Source: Polaromonas sp. (GTDB lineage: Bacteria; Pseudomonadota; Gammaproteobacteria; Burkholderiales; Burkholderiaceae_C). From it: 64,000 nucleotides of DNA. Each line of letters opens with the position of its first letter. Position 1 is the stretch's first letter. The notes under the pieces were generated by a model that was given only the letters and a program-made list of their open reading frames with translations, searched no databases and was not told the DNA's origin. Both the position numbers and the translations under genes were made by a program. Positions 25,867 through 35,242 of the stretch are shown here, piece after piece. The DNA is taken from NCBI RefSeq assembly GCF_029945895.1, contig NZ_JAQSDL010000090.1:1-64000 (forward strand). The letters are read 5' to 3'.

Positions 25867-27420
25867 TCAGGCTGCCGCAACGGCGATGCCCTTGAACTCG
25901 CCCGTGGCGATCTTCTTTTGCCACTCGGCCGGGCCGGTGATGTGGGCGCTGGTGCCGCCGGAATCCACCGCCACGGTCACTGGCATGTCGACCACGTCGA
26001 ACTCGTAAATCGCTTCCATGCCGAGGTCGGCAAAACCGACAACGGTGGCGCTCTTGATGGCCTTGCTGACGAGGTAGGCGGCGCCGCCGACGGCCATCAG
26101 GTAGGCGCTTTTGTGTTTCTTGATGGCCTCGATCGCCACCGGGCCCCGCTCGGCCTTGCCGATCATGGAGATCAGGCCGGTCTGCGCCAGCATCATTTCG
26201 GTGAAACCGTCCATGCGCGTGGAGGTCGTCGGGCCGGCGGGGCCGACCGCCTCGCCGGCGACCGGGTCCACCGGGCCCACGTAATAAATGACGCGGTTGG
26301 TGAAGTCCACCGGCAGCTTTTCGCCCCTGGCCAGCATGTCGGCAATGCGTTTGTGTGCGGCGTCCCGGCCCGTCAGCATCTTGCCGGACAGCAGCAGGGT
26401 CTGGCCGGGTTTCCAGCTGGCCACCTCGGCCGGGGTCAGCGTGTCGAGGTTGACCTTCTGGCTCTTCACATAGTCGGGCGTCCAGTTGACGTTGGGCCAC
26501 AGGTCCAGACTCGGCGGGTCCAGATACACCGGGCCGCTGCCATCCATCACGAAGTGCGCATGGCGCGTGGCGGCGCAGTTGGGAATCATGGCCACCGGCT
26601 TGCTGGCCGCATGGGTCGGGTACATCTGGATCTTCACATCCAGCACCGTGGTCAGGCCGCCCAGACCCTGCGCACCGATGCCCAGTGCATTGACTTTTTC
26701 GAACAGCTCCAGCCGCAGCGCCTCGACCTTGGTCAGCGCCGCGCCGGAAGCCGCCTTGGCCTGCAGCTCGTACATGTCCAGATCGTCCATCAGGCTTTCC
26801 TTGGCCATCAGCACGGCTTTTTCGGCGGTGCCGCCTATGCCTATGCCCAGCATGCCGGGCGGGCACCAGCCGGCGCCCATGGTCGGCACCGTCTTGAGCA
26901 CCCAGTCGACGATGGAGTCGCCGGGGTTGAGCATGGCCAGCTTGCTTTTGTTCTCGCTGCCGCCGCCCTTGGCCGCCACGGTGACTTCCAGTGTGTTGCC
27001 GGGAACGATCTCGGTGAAGATCACCGCGGGCGTGTTGTCTTTGGTGTTCTTGCGGTCGAACTGCGGGTCGGCCACGACCGAGGCGCGCAGGGTGTTGTCG
27101 GGGTGGTTGTAGCCGCGCCGCACACCTTCGTTGATGGCGTCGTCGAGACTGCCGGTGAAGCCGCCCCAGCGCACGTCCATGCCGACCTTGAGGAAGACGT
27201 TGACGATGCCGGTGTCCTGGCAGATCGGGCGGTGGCCGGTCGCACTCATCTTGCTGTTGGTCAGGATCTGCGCGATCGCGTCCTTGGCTGCCGGGCTCTG
27301 CTCGCGCTCATAGGCGCGCGCCAGGTGGGCGATGTAGTCAGCCGGGTGGTAGTAGCTGATGTACTGCAGGGCGGCGGCAACGGATTCGATCAGGTCGGCT
27401 TGCTGGATGATGGTGGTCAT
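25867..27420 (-). CDS. Fumarate hydratase class I (iron-sulfur)
   Basis: Catalyses fumarate/malate interconversion in the TCA cycle with an oxygen-labile 4Fe-4S cluster. The 517-residue single chain contains both the alpha-type half ([15 protein letters not shown], and [19 protein letters not shown] with a cluster Cys) and the beta-type half ([15 protein letters not shown], and [19 protein letters not shown] C-terminal block). The ATG at 27420 is chosen because upstream sequence in the frame shows no family similarity. It is divergent from the class II enzyme FumC, 116 bp away. murI follows downstream across a GC-rich repeat. Confidence 0.95.
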   Translation of the reverse strand: MTTIIQQADLIESVAAALQYISYYHPADYIAHLARAYEREQSPAAKDAIAQILTNSKMSATGHRPICQDTGIVNVFLKVGMDVRWGGFTGSLDDAINEGVRRGYNHPDNTLRASVVADPQFDRKNTKDNTPAVIFTEIVPGNTLEVTVAAKGGGSENKSKLAMLNPGDSIVDWVLKTVPTMGAGWCPPGMLGIGIGGTAEKAVLMAKESLMDDLDMYELQAKAASGAALTKVEALRLELFEKVNALGIGAQGLGGLTTVLDVKIQMYPTHAASKPVAMIPNCAATRHAHFVMDGSGPVYLDPPSLDLWPNVNWTPDYVKSQKVNLDTLTPAEVASWKPGQTLLLSGKMLTGRDAAHKRIADMLARGEKLPVDFTNRVIYYVGPVDPVAGEAVGPAGPTTSTRMDGFTEMMLAQTGLISMIGKAERGPVAIEAIKKHKSAYLMAVGGAAYLVSKAIKSATVVGFADLGMEAIYEFDVVDMPVTVAVDSGGTSAHITGPAEWQKKIATGEFKGIAVAAA

Positions 27421-27536
27421 GGTCAGGGTGTTCGTGGGAGGATGGCTTTTCACGTGGCCGCCCGTGTGATACGGTAAGCGCAACCCCCTATTTTGACAGG
27501 GTGCGAAAAGCCACCTTTTCACATCAAGGAAAAAGC

Positions 27537-28922
27537 ATGACAACCCGCACTGAAAAAGACACCTTTGGCCCGATTGGCGTACCGGCCGAGCGGCTCTGGG
27601 GCGCGCAGACGCAACGCTCGCTGCAGAACTTCGACATCTCCGGTGAGTTGCAGCCGCGCGAGATCATCCGGGCGCTGGCGCAGGTCAAGCGGGCTTCGGC
27701 CAGCGTCAACCTGGCCCTGGGCCTGCTGGATGGCAAAAAGGCACTGGCCATCATGGCGGCGGCCGACGAGGTGATTGCCGGACAGCACGCCGGCGAGTTT
27801 CCGCTGGTGGTCTGGCAAACCGGCTCGGGCACGCAGAGCAACATGAATGTGAACGAGGTGCTGGCCAACCGCGCCAGCGTGCTGCTGGGCGGCGAGCGCG
27901 GCGAAAACCGTCTCGTGCACCCGAACGACGAGGTCAACCGCAGCCAGTCGTCCAACGACGTGTTTCCCACGGCCATGCATGTGGCCGCGGTGTATGCCAT
28001 CACGCACCGGCTGCTACCGGCCATCGACAGGCTGCGCGTCACACTGGCACAGAAGGCGCGCGATTTCGACGACATCGTCAAGATTGGCCGCACCCATCTG
28101 CAGGATGCCACGCCCTTGACACTGGGCCAGGAATTTTCGGGCTACGTGGCCCAGCTCGCGCACGGTGAAAAACATGTGCGTGCCGCCTTGCCGCACCTGT
28201 GCGAACTTGCGCTGGGCGGCACGGCCGTCGGCACCGGCCTGAATGCGCCCAAAGGGTATGCGGAGCAGGCGGCCGCCGAGCTGGCGCGCCTGACCGGCCT
28301 GCCTTTCGTGACGGCGCCCAACAAGTTCGAGGCTCTGGCCTCCTGCGACGCCCTGGTCCATGCGCATGGCGCGCTCAAGACGCTGGCCGCCAGCATGATG
28401 AAAATCGCCAACGATGTGCGCTGGCTGGCCAGCGGGCCACGCAGCGGCATTGGCGAGTTGTCGATTCCCGAGAACGAACCCGGCTCGTCCATCATGCCGG
28501 GCAAGGTCAACCCGACGCAGAGCGAAGCCGTGACGATGTTGTGCTGCCAGGTGTTTGGCAACGACGTGGCCATCAACCTGGGGGGTGCCTCGGGAAATTT
28601 CGAGCTCAATGTGTTCCGGCCCATGATCGCGCACAACTTCCTGCAGAGCGTTCGCCTGCTGGCCGACGGCATGCGCAGCTTCAACGACCACTGCGCCGTT
28701 GGCATCACACCCAACCGCGAGCGCATCGCCGAGCTGGTAGGCAGCTCCCTGATGCTGGTGACGGCGCTCAACCCGCACATCGGTTACGACAAGGCGGCCT
28801 TCATCGCCAAGAAGGCCCACAAGGAGGGCAGCAGCCTGCGTGACGCGGCCATCGCGTCCGGCCATGTGACGGCGGCGCAGTTTGACCAGTGGGTGGTGCC
28901 GGGCGACATGACCGGCCTCTGA
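27537..28922 (+). CDS. fumC: Fumarate hydratase class II
   Basis: Oxygen-stable, cluster-free fumarase of 461 residues. Signatures are [14 protein letters not shown], the [20 protein letters not shown] active-site segment (here [17 protein letters not shown]) and the superfamily motif [13 protein letters not shown] near residue 317. AAGGA precedes the ATG. Being divergent from the iron-sulfur fumarase, it may be induced when iron is short or superoxide is high, as known for enterobacterial fumC. No Fur or SoxS site is recognisable in the 116-bp gap. Repeat copy E begins just after its stop. Confidence 0.97.
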   Translation: MTTRTEKDTFGPIGVPAERLWGAQTQRSLQNFDISGELQPREIIRALAQVKRASASVNLALGLLDGKKALAIMAAADEVIAGQHAGEFPLVVWQTGSGTQSNMNVNEVLANRASVLLGGERGENRLVHPNDEVNRSQSSNDVFPTAMHVAAVYAITHRLLPAIDRLRVTLAQKARDFDDIVKIGRTHLQDATPLTLGQEFSGYVAQLAHGEKHVRAALPHLCELALGGTAVGTGLNAPKGYAEQAAAELARLTGLPFVTAPNKFEALASCDALVHAHGALKTLAASMMKIANDVRWLASGPRSGIGELSIPENEPGSSIMPGKVNPTQSEAVTMLCCQVFGNDVAINLGGASGNFELNVFRPMIAHNFLQSVRLLADGMRSFNDHCAVGITPNRERIAELVGSSLMLVTALNPHIGYDKAAFIAKKAHKEGSSLRDAAIASGHVTAAQFDQWVVPGDMTGL

Positions 28923-28929
28923 GTTTTTT

Positions 28930-28986
28930 GTTGCTATCCTATTGATAGCTGTCTGCGCAGATAGGGAAAGGGCTGGAAGCCTTTTT
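28930..28986 (-). repeat. Dispersed two-hairpin element, copy E (after fumC)
   Basis: Read on the minus strand: GGCTTCCAGCCCTTT, CTGCGCAGACAGCTATCAAT and GGATAGCAA. In the plus direction the GGCTGGAAGCC mini-hairpin followed by six T could also act as a weak terminator for fumC. Confidence 0.8.
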
Positions 28987-29047
28987 TGTACATAAAAAGA
29001 GTGCTGATCGGCCCTTTCCCCTGGCGCGGCACCCCGGCCGCGAAGTG

Positions 29048-29401
29048 TCAGGACGGGCGGCGCTCAGGCACTGCATCATCGGGCGGCGCGGCCTTGCCGG
29101 GCAGGCGCAGGTGCAAGGCGGCCTGCGCCATCAGGTTGGCCGAGACCGGTGCAGTGACAAAGACAAACAGCGTGATCAGCAGCTCTGCGAAACCGGCCCG
29201 GCCCTGCGCCGCCGCCAGGATCATGCTGGCCAGCAGTACGCCACCCACACCCAGCGTAGATGCTTTGGTCGGCGCATGCAGGCGCATGAAAAAGTCAGGC
29301 AGGCGCACCAGGCCGATGGCGCCGACCAGCGAAAAAAAGGCCGCCATCAGCAAAAAGGCGGAGGCCAGCCATTCAGCAACAGGATGAAGTCCCATGGTCA
29401 T
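29048..29401 (-). CDS. Mrp-type Na+/H+ antiporter subunit G
   Basis: A 117-residue membrane protein of the MnhG/PhaG family with three hydrophobic segments (FLLMAAFFSLVGAIGLVRL, GGVLLASMILAAAQ and LLITLFVFVTAPVSANLMA) and the family motif RLPDFFMRLHAPTKASTLG. It is the last gene of a six-gene operon, 10 bp after subunit F. It acts only within the hetero-oligomeric Mrp complex. Confidence 0.93.
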   Translation of the reverse strand: MTMGLHPVAEWLASAFLLMAAFFSLVGAIGLVRLPDFFMRLHAPTKASTLGVGGVLLASMILAAAQGRAGFAELLITLFVFVTAPVSANLMAQAALHLRLPGKAAPPDDAVPERRPS

Positions 29402-29411
29402 GCCCTCCGTT

Positions 29412-29687
29412 TCATTCGATCACGTCGCCGCGCGTCAGGTAACGAGCCAGCGCCACGGTGGAGACAAAACCGAGCATCGCCATGACCAGGGCTGCTTCAA
29501 ACAGCACGGGCGTCTGCAGGCGGATGCCCAGCAGGACCACCAGCGCCACCGCATTGAGGTAGAGCGTGTCGATGGCCAGCACGCGGTCGGTGATATGAGG
29601 CCCGCGCATCAGACGCCACGCGCACAGCGCCATGGACAGGGCGATGGCACCGACGGCGATGTTGAGCGCCAGGATCAGGATATTCAT
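29412..29687 (-). CDS. Mrp-type Na+/H+ antiporter subunit F
   Basis: A 91-residue MnhF/PhaF protein with three predicted membrane helices. The conserved RGPHITDRVLAIDTLYLNAVALVVLLG segment (in two blocks) contains the family's buried Asp. Its start overlaps the subunit E stop by four bases. Confidence 0.93.
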   Translation of the reverse strand: MNILILALNIAVGAIALSMALCAWRLMRGPHITDRVLAIDTLYLNAVALVVLLGIRLQTPVLFEAALVMAMLGFVSTVALARYLTRGDVIE

Positions 29688-30202
29688 GAGCTAGCTCCAG
29701 GGGCATCGGGCTGGGGTTCAAAAATGGCCAGCAGCAGGTTTTCGTAACGTGTCTTGATGTCGGCCGCCATCTGCGTCGGGTCGCTGCAATCGAGTGCGTG
29801 AACCAGGATGTGTTTGCGTTCCTCGTCGATGAGGCAGGAGACTGTGCCCGGCGTGGTTGTGATGATGCTGGCCAGCAGGGCAATGGCCGTCGGGTGGCTG
29901 AGCGCCAGTGGCACCGTCACCCAGGCGGGCTGGGGGCGCGACATGGGTCCCAGCACCAGCCGCGCCACCGTGATGTTGGACACCACGATGTCCCACAGCA
30001 CGACCAGCACCAGACGCAGTGCCGGGGCCAGACGCATGGATTTTGTGGCAGGCAGGAAGTTGTGCAGCAGGCGCGGGACCAGCAGGCCGATCAGCACGGC
30101 AGAGATCAGGTGAAACGGTGCCAGTGTGTGTTGCAGCAGCAGCCAGCTGGCGGCCAGCAGCACCGACAGCCAGGGGTGGGGGAACCAGCGCGGTCTTTCC
30201 AT
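29684..30202 (-). CDS. Mrp-type Na+/H+ antiporter subunit E
   Basis: A 172-residue MnhE/PhaE protein with two N-terminal membrane segments (WLSVLLAASWLLLQHTLAP, LISAVLIGLLVPRLL) and a cytoplasmic C-terminal half carrying TPGTVSCLIDEERKHILVHALD. The ATG at 30202 shares one base with the stop of subunit D (TGATG). The longer upstream frame is antisense noise of subunit D and is excluded. Confidence 0.92.
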   Translation of the reverse strand: MERPRWFPHPWLSVLLAASWLLLQHTLAPFHLISAVLIGLLVPRLLHNFLPATKSMRLAPALRLVLVVLWDIVVSNITVARLVLGPMSRPQPAWVTVPLALSHPTAIALLASIITTTPGTVSCLIDEERKHILVHALDCSDPTQMAADIKTRYENLLLAIFEPQPDAPGASS

Positions 30203-31839
30203 CACTGGCCTTTCGCGGCAGGCAGCCGCACTTCGCCTTCGCCGCCGCGATAGGGGCGCGTGGTCGTGGCCTCTGTGCCGCCGACCGGGCCCAGCACGGC
30301 CCTGGCGTAAGCGGCATGGTCGGCCAGTTGCAAGGCCGCTGCATCGGTGTAGCGCTTGAGCGGGGACGCTGCCACCGCCAGCAGCAGGCTCAGGGCCAGC
30401 AGGCTCAGCGTCGCCAGCGTGAGGCGCGAGCTGCTGCCCGGTCGGGCCGACAGGTGATCCGCCGGCAACACGCTCCAGAACAGGATGGAGCCGGCGCGTG
30501 CCAGCCCGATCAGCGTCAGGAAGCTGACCACCAGCACCACCGTCCAGACCCACACATGGGCCGGCCCGGTCGCCGAACTTTCCAGAATCATCAGCTTGCC
30601 CAGAAAACCGGGCAGCGGTGGCAGGCCGGCGACCGAGGCCGCACCCAGCAGCGTCATCAGGCCCAGCAGCACGGGTTGTTCCACGGGGGTGGCGGGCCGC
30701 AGCCGGTCACCGGCTTCGCCGCGCTGGGTGGCCACGAGTTCGACCAACAGGAAAAGCGCAGCGATCACCAGTGTGCTGTGCACCATGTAATAAAGCGCGG
30801 CCGACATGGCCTGCGGGGTGAAAAGGCCAATACCGGCCAGGATGGTGCCGACAGACGCCACGGTGAGGTAGGACACCAGCCGCGTCAGGCTGTGCGCCGC
30901 CAGCGCGCCCAGCACGCCGAGTGCCATGGTGATCAACGCGACCGGCAGCAGCCAGGGCTCGGCAGCCAGCGCGGCGTGCCCCGCCCCTTCGCCAAGAATC
31001 ACCGCATGAACGCGGATGATGCCGTAGACGCCGACCTTGGTCATGATGGCAAACATCGCGGCAACGGGGGCGCTGGCTGCCGCATAGGTGCCGGGCAGCC
31101 ACAGGTAGAGCGGCACAATCGCCGCCTTGAGGCCGAACACGACCAGCAACACCATGGCGCCGGCCTTGAACAGGGTGGCTTCCTGGGGACCGAGTTGCGC
31201 CACACGCAGCGCCACGTCGGCCATGTTGAGGGTGCCGGTCACGCCGTAAACGATGGCCAGGCCCACCAGAAACAGCGCGGAGGCCACCAGGTTCAGCACA
31301 ACGTAGTGCACGCCCGCCCTGAACCGCTCACGCCCCTGGCCATGCACCAGCAGCACATAGGAGGCGATCAGCAGGACTTCAAAAAAGACGAACAGGTTGA
31401 ACAGGTCGCCCGTCACGAAGGCGCCCGACACCCCCATGAGCAGGAAGTGGGTCATGGTGTGAAAGTGGCGCCCATGGGTGTCCCAGCCGCCTGCGGCATA
31501 CCAGAGAACCGGCACCGCGATGGTCCAGGTCAGGGCCAGCATCATGGCACTCAGGCGGTCGATGACCAGCACGATGCCGAAAGGCGCAGGCCAGCCGCCC
31601 AGCGGGTACACGGTGAGGGCGCCTGTGGCCGCTTCCGTCATGAGGCGCCAGGACAGGATGGCACCCAACACGACCGAGACCATGCTGATCAGGCGTCTGC
31701 GCTGCAGCAGCGGCCCGCCGTGGCTGGCTTCGCCGCCATGGTCGCCCATGAGCAGCAGTGCCACGGCCGTGAACAAGGGCAACAGCACCGGCAGCACCGG
31801 CAGGTGAGCAGAAAAAACGGCGTGCAGCAAGTCGCTCAT
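30202..31839 (-). CDS. Mrp-type Na+/H+ antiporter subunit D
   Basis: A 545-residue polytopic protein of the NuoN/NuoM-like antiporter family (MnhD/PhaD) with about 14 membrane segments. It has the conserved charged motifs NLFVFFEVLLIASYVL (helix 5 Glu) and FKAGAMVLLVVFGLKAAIVPLYLWLPGTY (lysine helix, split here only by loops). The C-terminal region after the last helix is longer and more charged than in minimal homologues. It overlaps subunits C and E, so the operon is translationally coupled. Confidence 0.95.
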   Translation of the reverse strand: MSDLLHAVFSAHLPVLPVLLPLFTAVALLLMGDHGGEASHGGPLLQRRRLISMVSVVLGAILSWRLMTEAATGALTVYPLGGWPAPFGIVLVIDRLSAMMLALTWTIAVPVLWYAAGGWDTHGRHFHTMTHFLLMGVSGAFVTGDLFNLFVFFEVLLIASYVLLVHGQGRERFRAGVHYVVLNLVASALFLVGLAIVYGVTGTLNMADVALRVAQLGPQEATLFKAGAMVLLVVFGLKAAIVPLYLWLPGTYAAASAPVAAMFAIMTKVGVYGIIRVHAVILGEGAGHAALAAEPWLLPVALITMALGVLGALAAHSLTRLVSYLTVASVGTILAGIGLFTPQAMSAALYYMVHSTLVIAALFLLVELVATQRGEAGDRLRPATPVEQPVLLGLMTLLGAASVAGLPPLPGFLGKLMILESSATGPAHVWVWTVVLVVSFLTLIGLARAGSILFWSVLPADHLSARPGSSSRLTLATLSLLALSLLLAVAASPLKRYTDAAALQLADHAAYARAVLGPVGGTEATTTRPYRGGEGEVRLPAAKGQ

Positions 31840-32201
31840 GGCGCCTCGTCCCGGGCTTTGCCGGGACCATGGCCGGGCTCATGCCCGTCCACATGGTCGC
31901 TGCCGGACTCGTGGCGGCTGCGCAGTGCCAGTTCAATCACAAAACCCGTCGTGGCAAAGCCGATCACGATGGCTGTCAGCACCAGCGCTTGCGGCAGCGG
32001 GTCGGCAACACGGCCAGAAGCAGAAAGAATGGGCGCGGCATCCTGCCAGAGGCGACCCATGGCGAAAATGAACAGGTTGACGGCGTAACCCAGCAGGCTC
32101 AGGCCCAGCACCACCGGCCAGGTGCGTCCGCGCAGGATCAGGTAAATACCCGTGGCCGTGACCATGCCGATGCCGCTGGCCACCAGAAACTCAAGACTCA
32201 T
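31836..32201 (-). CDS. Mrp-type Na+/H+ antiporter subunit C
   Basis: A 121-residue NuoK-like MnhC/PhaC protein with three membrane helices (GIGMVTATGIYLILR, VVLGLSLLGYAVNLFIFAMG, VLTAIVIGFATTGFVIELAL). The tail is rich in His, Gly and Asp (SDHVDGHEPGHGPGK), which might bind metal or simply be disordered. It overlaps both neighbours by four bases. Confidence 0.94.
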   Translation of the reverse strand: MSLEFLVASGIGMVTATGIYLILRGRTWPVVLGLSLLGYAVNLFIFAMGRLWQDAAPILSASGRVADPLPQALVLTAIVIGFATTGFVIELALRSRHESGSDHVDGHEPGHGPGKARDEAP

Positions 32202-35086
32202 GGTTGCACTCCCTGGCGCGAGCTGGGGGCCCGGGCTGTGCCCGATTCGCGGCTCACCGATCCCAGTGTGGAAAGTGACAGCAGCGTGGAACCCACCACA
32301 GTGATGTACACGCCCAGGTCAAACAGCGCGGCGGTGGCCAGCGGCAGGTCGCCCAGCAGCGGCACATGGGGATGACCGTGCGCGCTGGTCAGGAAAGGCT
32401 GGCCAAGGACAAAAGCACCCACCCCCGTGAGCCCGGCGATGCCCAGACCCAGGCCAATCCAGCGCACAAAACGGCTTCCGCCATCAGCCCGCAGCAAAGC
32501 CTCTGCGCGCGACTGGCCCATGGCCATGTATTGCAGCACCAGCGCCACGGCGGTGATGAGCCCGGCAATGAATCCTCCGCCAGGCTGGTTGTGGCCGCGC
32601 ATGAAGATATAGAGGGTGACCACCAGCGCCAGCGGGAGCACCACACGCGCGGCCACGCGCAGCATCAAGGGCTGGGCGGCAAATGTCCAGGTCAGGCCCT
32701 GCTCATCGGTGGCCGGGCGGCGGGTCCGCATTCCGTCCATCAGCGCCAGCACACCGATGGCCGCGATCCCGAGCACGGTAATCTCGCCGAAGGTGTCGTA
32801 ACCGCGGAAGTCCACAAGAATCACATTGACGACGTTGGTGCCGCCGCCGGCAATCGCCGACTGGTTCAGGAAGTACCACGCAATCGAATCATGATCGCGC
32901 GTCAGCATGACCCAGGCCAGCCAGGCGATGCCCGCGCCGCCGCACAGCGCGAGCGCGGCGTCGCGCGTGCGGCGCCCGTTCGAAGACTCGTGCGGAGAGT
33001 GCCGCGGCAGCAGCGCCAGCCCCATGAGCAGCAGCACGGTGGAAACCACTTCCACGGTCAGTTGCGTGAGCGCCAGGTCGGGCGCCGAGAAACTGACGAA
33101 GGCCAGCGCGGTCACCAGGCCCACCACGCCGACCACCACGACCGACTGGAAACGCTGGTGGTGGTGCAGGACCAACGAGGTGCAGGCCAGCAGCAGCAGG
33201 CCCCAGACCACCAGAGCCGCAGGCGACGCAGGCAATAAAACGCGAGAGCCGGTGCCGGGTGCCTCTCCTGAAAGCAGCGCCGCAGCCGCCACTGTCACGG
33301 TGGCGATCAGCATCCATGCGATGTAGCGCTGCAGCGAGGCCGTTTCCAGACTGCCGGTGAGGCGACCGGCCAGGTTGAAGAGCCGGTCCGAGCCGCGGGT
33401 AAAGAGGTTCAGGCCGGTCAGCAGGCCGAACCAGTTCTCGGAATTCAGGCGATGCAGGCGGCGGCCGCGCGCCAGCAGGAAGTACAGGCCGACGCCACCG
33501 GCCAGCGCCAGCACGCTCAGCAACAGCGGCAGGTTCAGGCCGTGCCAGATTGCCAGCTGGTAGTCAGGCGGGGCGGTACCCAGCATGGCGGTGGCGGCGA
33601 CCAGCACCATGGGCCCGAGGAGCAGCGACGGCAGGATACCGACTGCCACGCAGACACCGGCCAGCAGGATCACCGGGGCTTTCATGCCCAGGGGGGGCTC
33701 GTGCGGATGCGGATGGGGCAAATCGCCCGCGGGTCCGTTGAAAAAGACATCGTGCACCAGGCGCACCGAGTAGGCCACGCTCAGCAGCGCGGCCAGCGTG
33801 GCGGCCGCGGGCACCGCCCAGCGCCAGCCGCCGGCCTGCGCAAAAGTCACGGCCTCGGTCAGGAACATTTCCTTGGACAGAAAACCGTTGAAAAGCGGCA
33901 CCCCCGCCATGGCGGCGGCGGCCACCATGGCGAGCGTCGCGGTCCAGGGCATGAGGTGGCGCAGGCCGCCGAGCAGTCGCATGTCTCGCGTCCCGGTTTC
34001 ATGGTCCACGATGCCGGCAATCATGAACAGTGCCGCCTTGAAGCTGGCATGGTTGAGGATGTGAAACATCGCGGCCACGGCGGCCAGCGGCGAGCCCAGC
34101 CCGATCAGGAAGGTGATCAGCCCCAGATGGCTGATGGTGGAGTACGCCAGCAAGGCCTTGAGATCGTGTTTGAAAATGGCGACGAAGGCCGCAAAGGCCA
34201 TGGTCACCAGTCCGGTGGTGGAGACAATGCCGAAGAAAAGGTCGGTGCCGCCTATGACGGGGGTCAGTCGCGCCATCAGGAAGATCCCGGCCTTGACCAT
34301 GGTGGCCGAGTGCAGGTAGGCCGACACCGGGGTGGGGGCGGCCATGGCTTGCGGCAGCCAGAAATGGAAAGGGAACTGCGCGCTTTTGGTGAAGCAGCCC
34401 AGCAGAATCAGGAGCAGCGCTGCGGGATAACGGCTGTCGGCCTGAATACGTGCGCCCTGGTCCAGCATCAGGCTGAGCTCGTAGGTGCCGGCAATCTGGC
34501 CCAGCAGCACAAAGCCACCCAGCATGGCCAGACCGCCTCCGCCGGTAAGCGCCAGCGCCATGCGCGCACCTTCGCGGGATTCGGCGCGGTGGTTCCAGTA
34601 ACCGATCAGCAGGAAAGAAGAAATGCTGGTCAGTTCCCAGAACACGATCAGCAGCAGCAGGTTGTCCGACAGCGCAATGCCCAGCATGGCCGCCATGAAC
34701 AGCATCAGGGTGCTGAAAAACTTTCCGACCGGATCGGCCTTGCCCAGGTAGAAATGCGCGTACAGGATGATCAGCAGGCCGATGCCGGTGATCAGCAGCG
34801 CAAACATCAGGGACAGGCCGTCCAGCCGCAGGCCGAGATTCAGGCCGATCTCGGGCACCCAGGCGGTGAAGCTGGTTTGCGCCTGCCCGCCCATGATCGC
34901 GGGCGCCTGCATCAGCAGCAGGGTGAAGCTGGCGGCAGTGACCGCGGCGGCCAGCCAGGCGGTGCGGCTGCGCTGGCCGGAAGACGGGCGTGCGGCTGAG
35001 CCGGACCAGGCGGTGAGCACAGTGCCAGCAATCAGCGGAAGAAAAATGATCAGTAGCAGCAAGGTCTGGAAGTCCCGGGTGTTCAT
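32198..35086 (-). CDS. Mrp-type Na+/H+ antiporter fused subunits A and B
   Basis: A 962-residue polytopic protein and the first gene of the operon. The N-terminal part is a NuoL-like antiporter subunit with the FWELTSISSFLLIGYW Glu helix, the lysine helix in LLGCFTKSAQFPFHFWLPQAM, and AYSTISHLGLITFLIGLG. The C-terminal part, from about residue 800, is the MnhB domain (LYIFMRGHNQPGGGFIAGLI). The A-B fusion with only six genes in total defines the group 2 (Pha) Mrp systems. Such complexes expel Na+ or K+ at high pH. No regulator is adjacent. Confidence 0.95.
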   Translation of the reverse strand: MNTRDFQTLLLLIIFLPLIAGTVLTAWSGSAARPSSGQRSRTAWLAAAVTAASFTLLLMQAPAIMGGQAQTSFTAWVPEIGLNLGLRLDGLSLMFALLITGIGLLIILYAHFYLGKADPVGKFFSTLMLFMAAMLGIALSDNLLLLIVFWELTSISSFLLIGYWNHRAESREGARMALALTGGGGLAMLGGFVLLGQIAGTYELSLMLDQGARIQADSRYPAALLLILLGCFTKSAQFPFHFWLPQAMAAPTPVSAYLHSATMVKAGIFLMARLTPVIGGTDLFFGIVSTTGLVTMAFAAFVAIFKHDLKALLAYSTISHLGLITFLIGLGSPLAAVAAMFHILNHASFKAALFMIAGIVDHETGTRDMRLLGGLRHLMPWTATLAMVAAAAMAGVPLFNGFLSKEMFLTEAVTFAQAGGWRWAVPAAATLAALLSVAYSVRLVHDVFFNGPAGDLPHPHPHEPPLGMKAPVILLAGVCVAVGILPSLLLGPMVLVAATAMLGTAPPDYQLAIWHGLNLPLLLSVLALAGGVGLYFLLARGRRLHRLNSENWFGLLTGLNLFTRGSDRLFNLAGRLTGSLETASLQRYIAWMLIATVTVAAAALLSGEAPGTGSRVLLPASPAALVVWGLLLLACTSLVLHHHQRFQSVVVVGVVGLVTALAFVSFSAPDLALTQLTVEVVSTVLLLMGLALLPRHSPHESSNGRRTRDAALALCGGAGIAWLAWVMLTRDHDSIAWYFLNQSAIAGGGTNVVNVILVDFRGYDTFGEITVLGIAAIGVLALMDGMRTRRPATDEQGLTWTFAAQPLMLRVAARVVLPLALVVTLYIFMRGHNQPGGGFIAGLITAVALVLQYMAMGQSRAEALLRADGGSRFVRWIGLGLGIAGLTGVGAFVLGQPFLTSAHGHPHVPLLGDLPLATAALFDLGVYITVVGSTLLSLSTLGSVSRESGTARAPSSRQGVQP

Positions 35087-35242
35087 TCCATTCTAGGGGC
35101 TGCCTTCGCGCCGACCCTCAGGGTAGTGTGAATGTCCCGGCAGGACGGCCGCAGAAACGTTTCCCGATGGTTCCAGGGCTGATGAGCGCGCCTGCTGCAT
35201 CGTGCCGCGCGCGCCCTTCAGAAGTCGGGGCTCCTGGAAGCC
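35087..35242. other. Intergenic gap before the Mrp operon
   Basis: The 156 bp upstream of the Mrp operon and downstream of the exchanger gene contain no open frame, repeat copy or clear hairpin that I can support. The Mrp promoter is presumably here. Confidence 0.4.

Noticed and set aside
25731..25880. N-terminal extension of MurI
   Set aside because: It is encoded by the GC-rich element, and the conserved FDSGVGG block follows directly after the GTG at 25730.
30019..32088. A 689-codon plus-strand frame over the Mrp D/E genes
   Set aside because: Product dominated by Gly, Arg, His and Gln, typical of antisense frames at this GC content. The minus-strand Mrp genes are certain.
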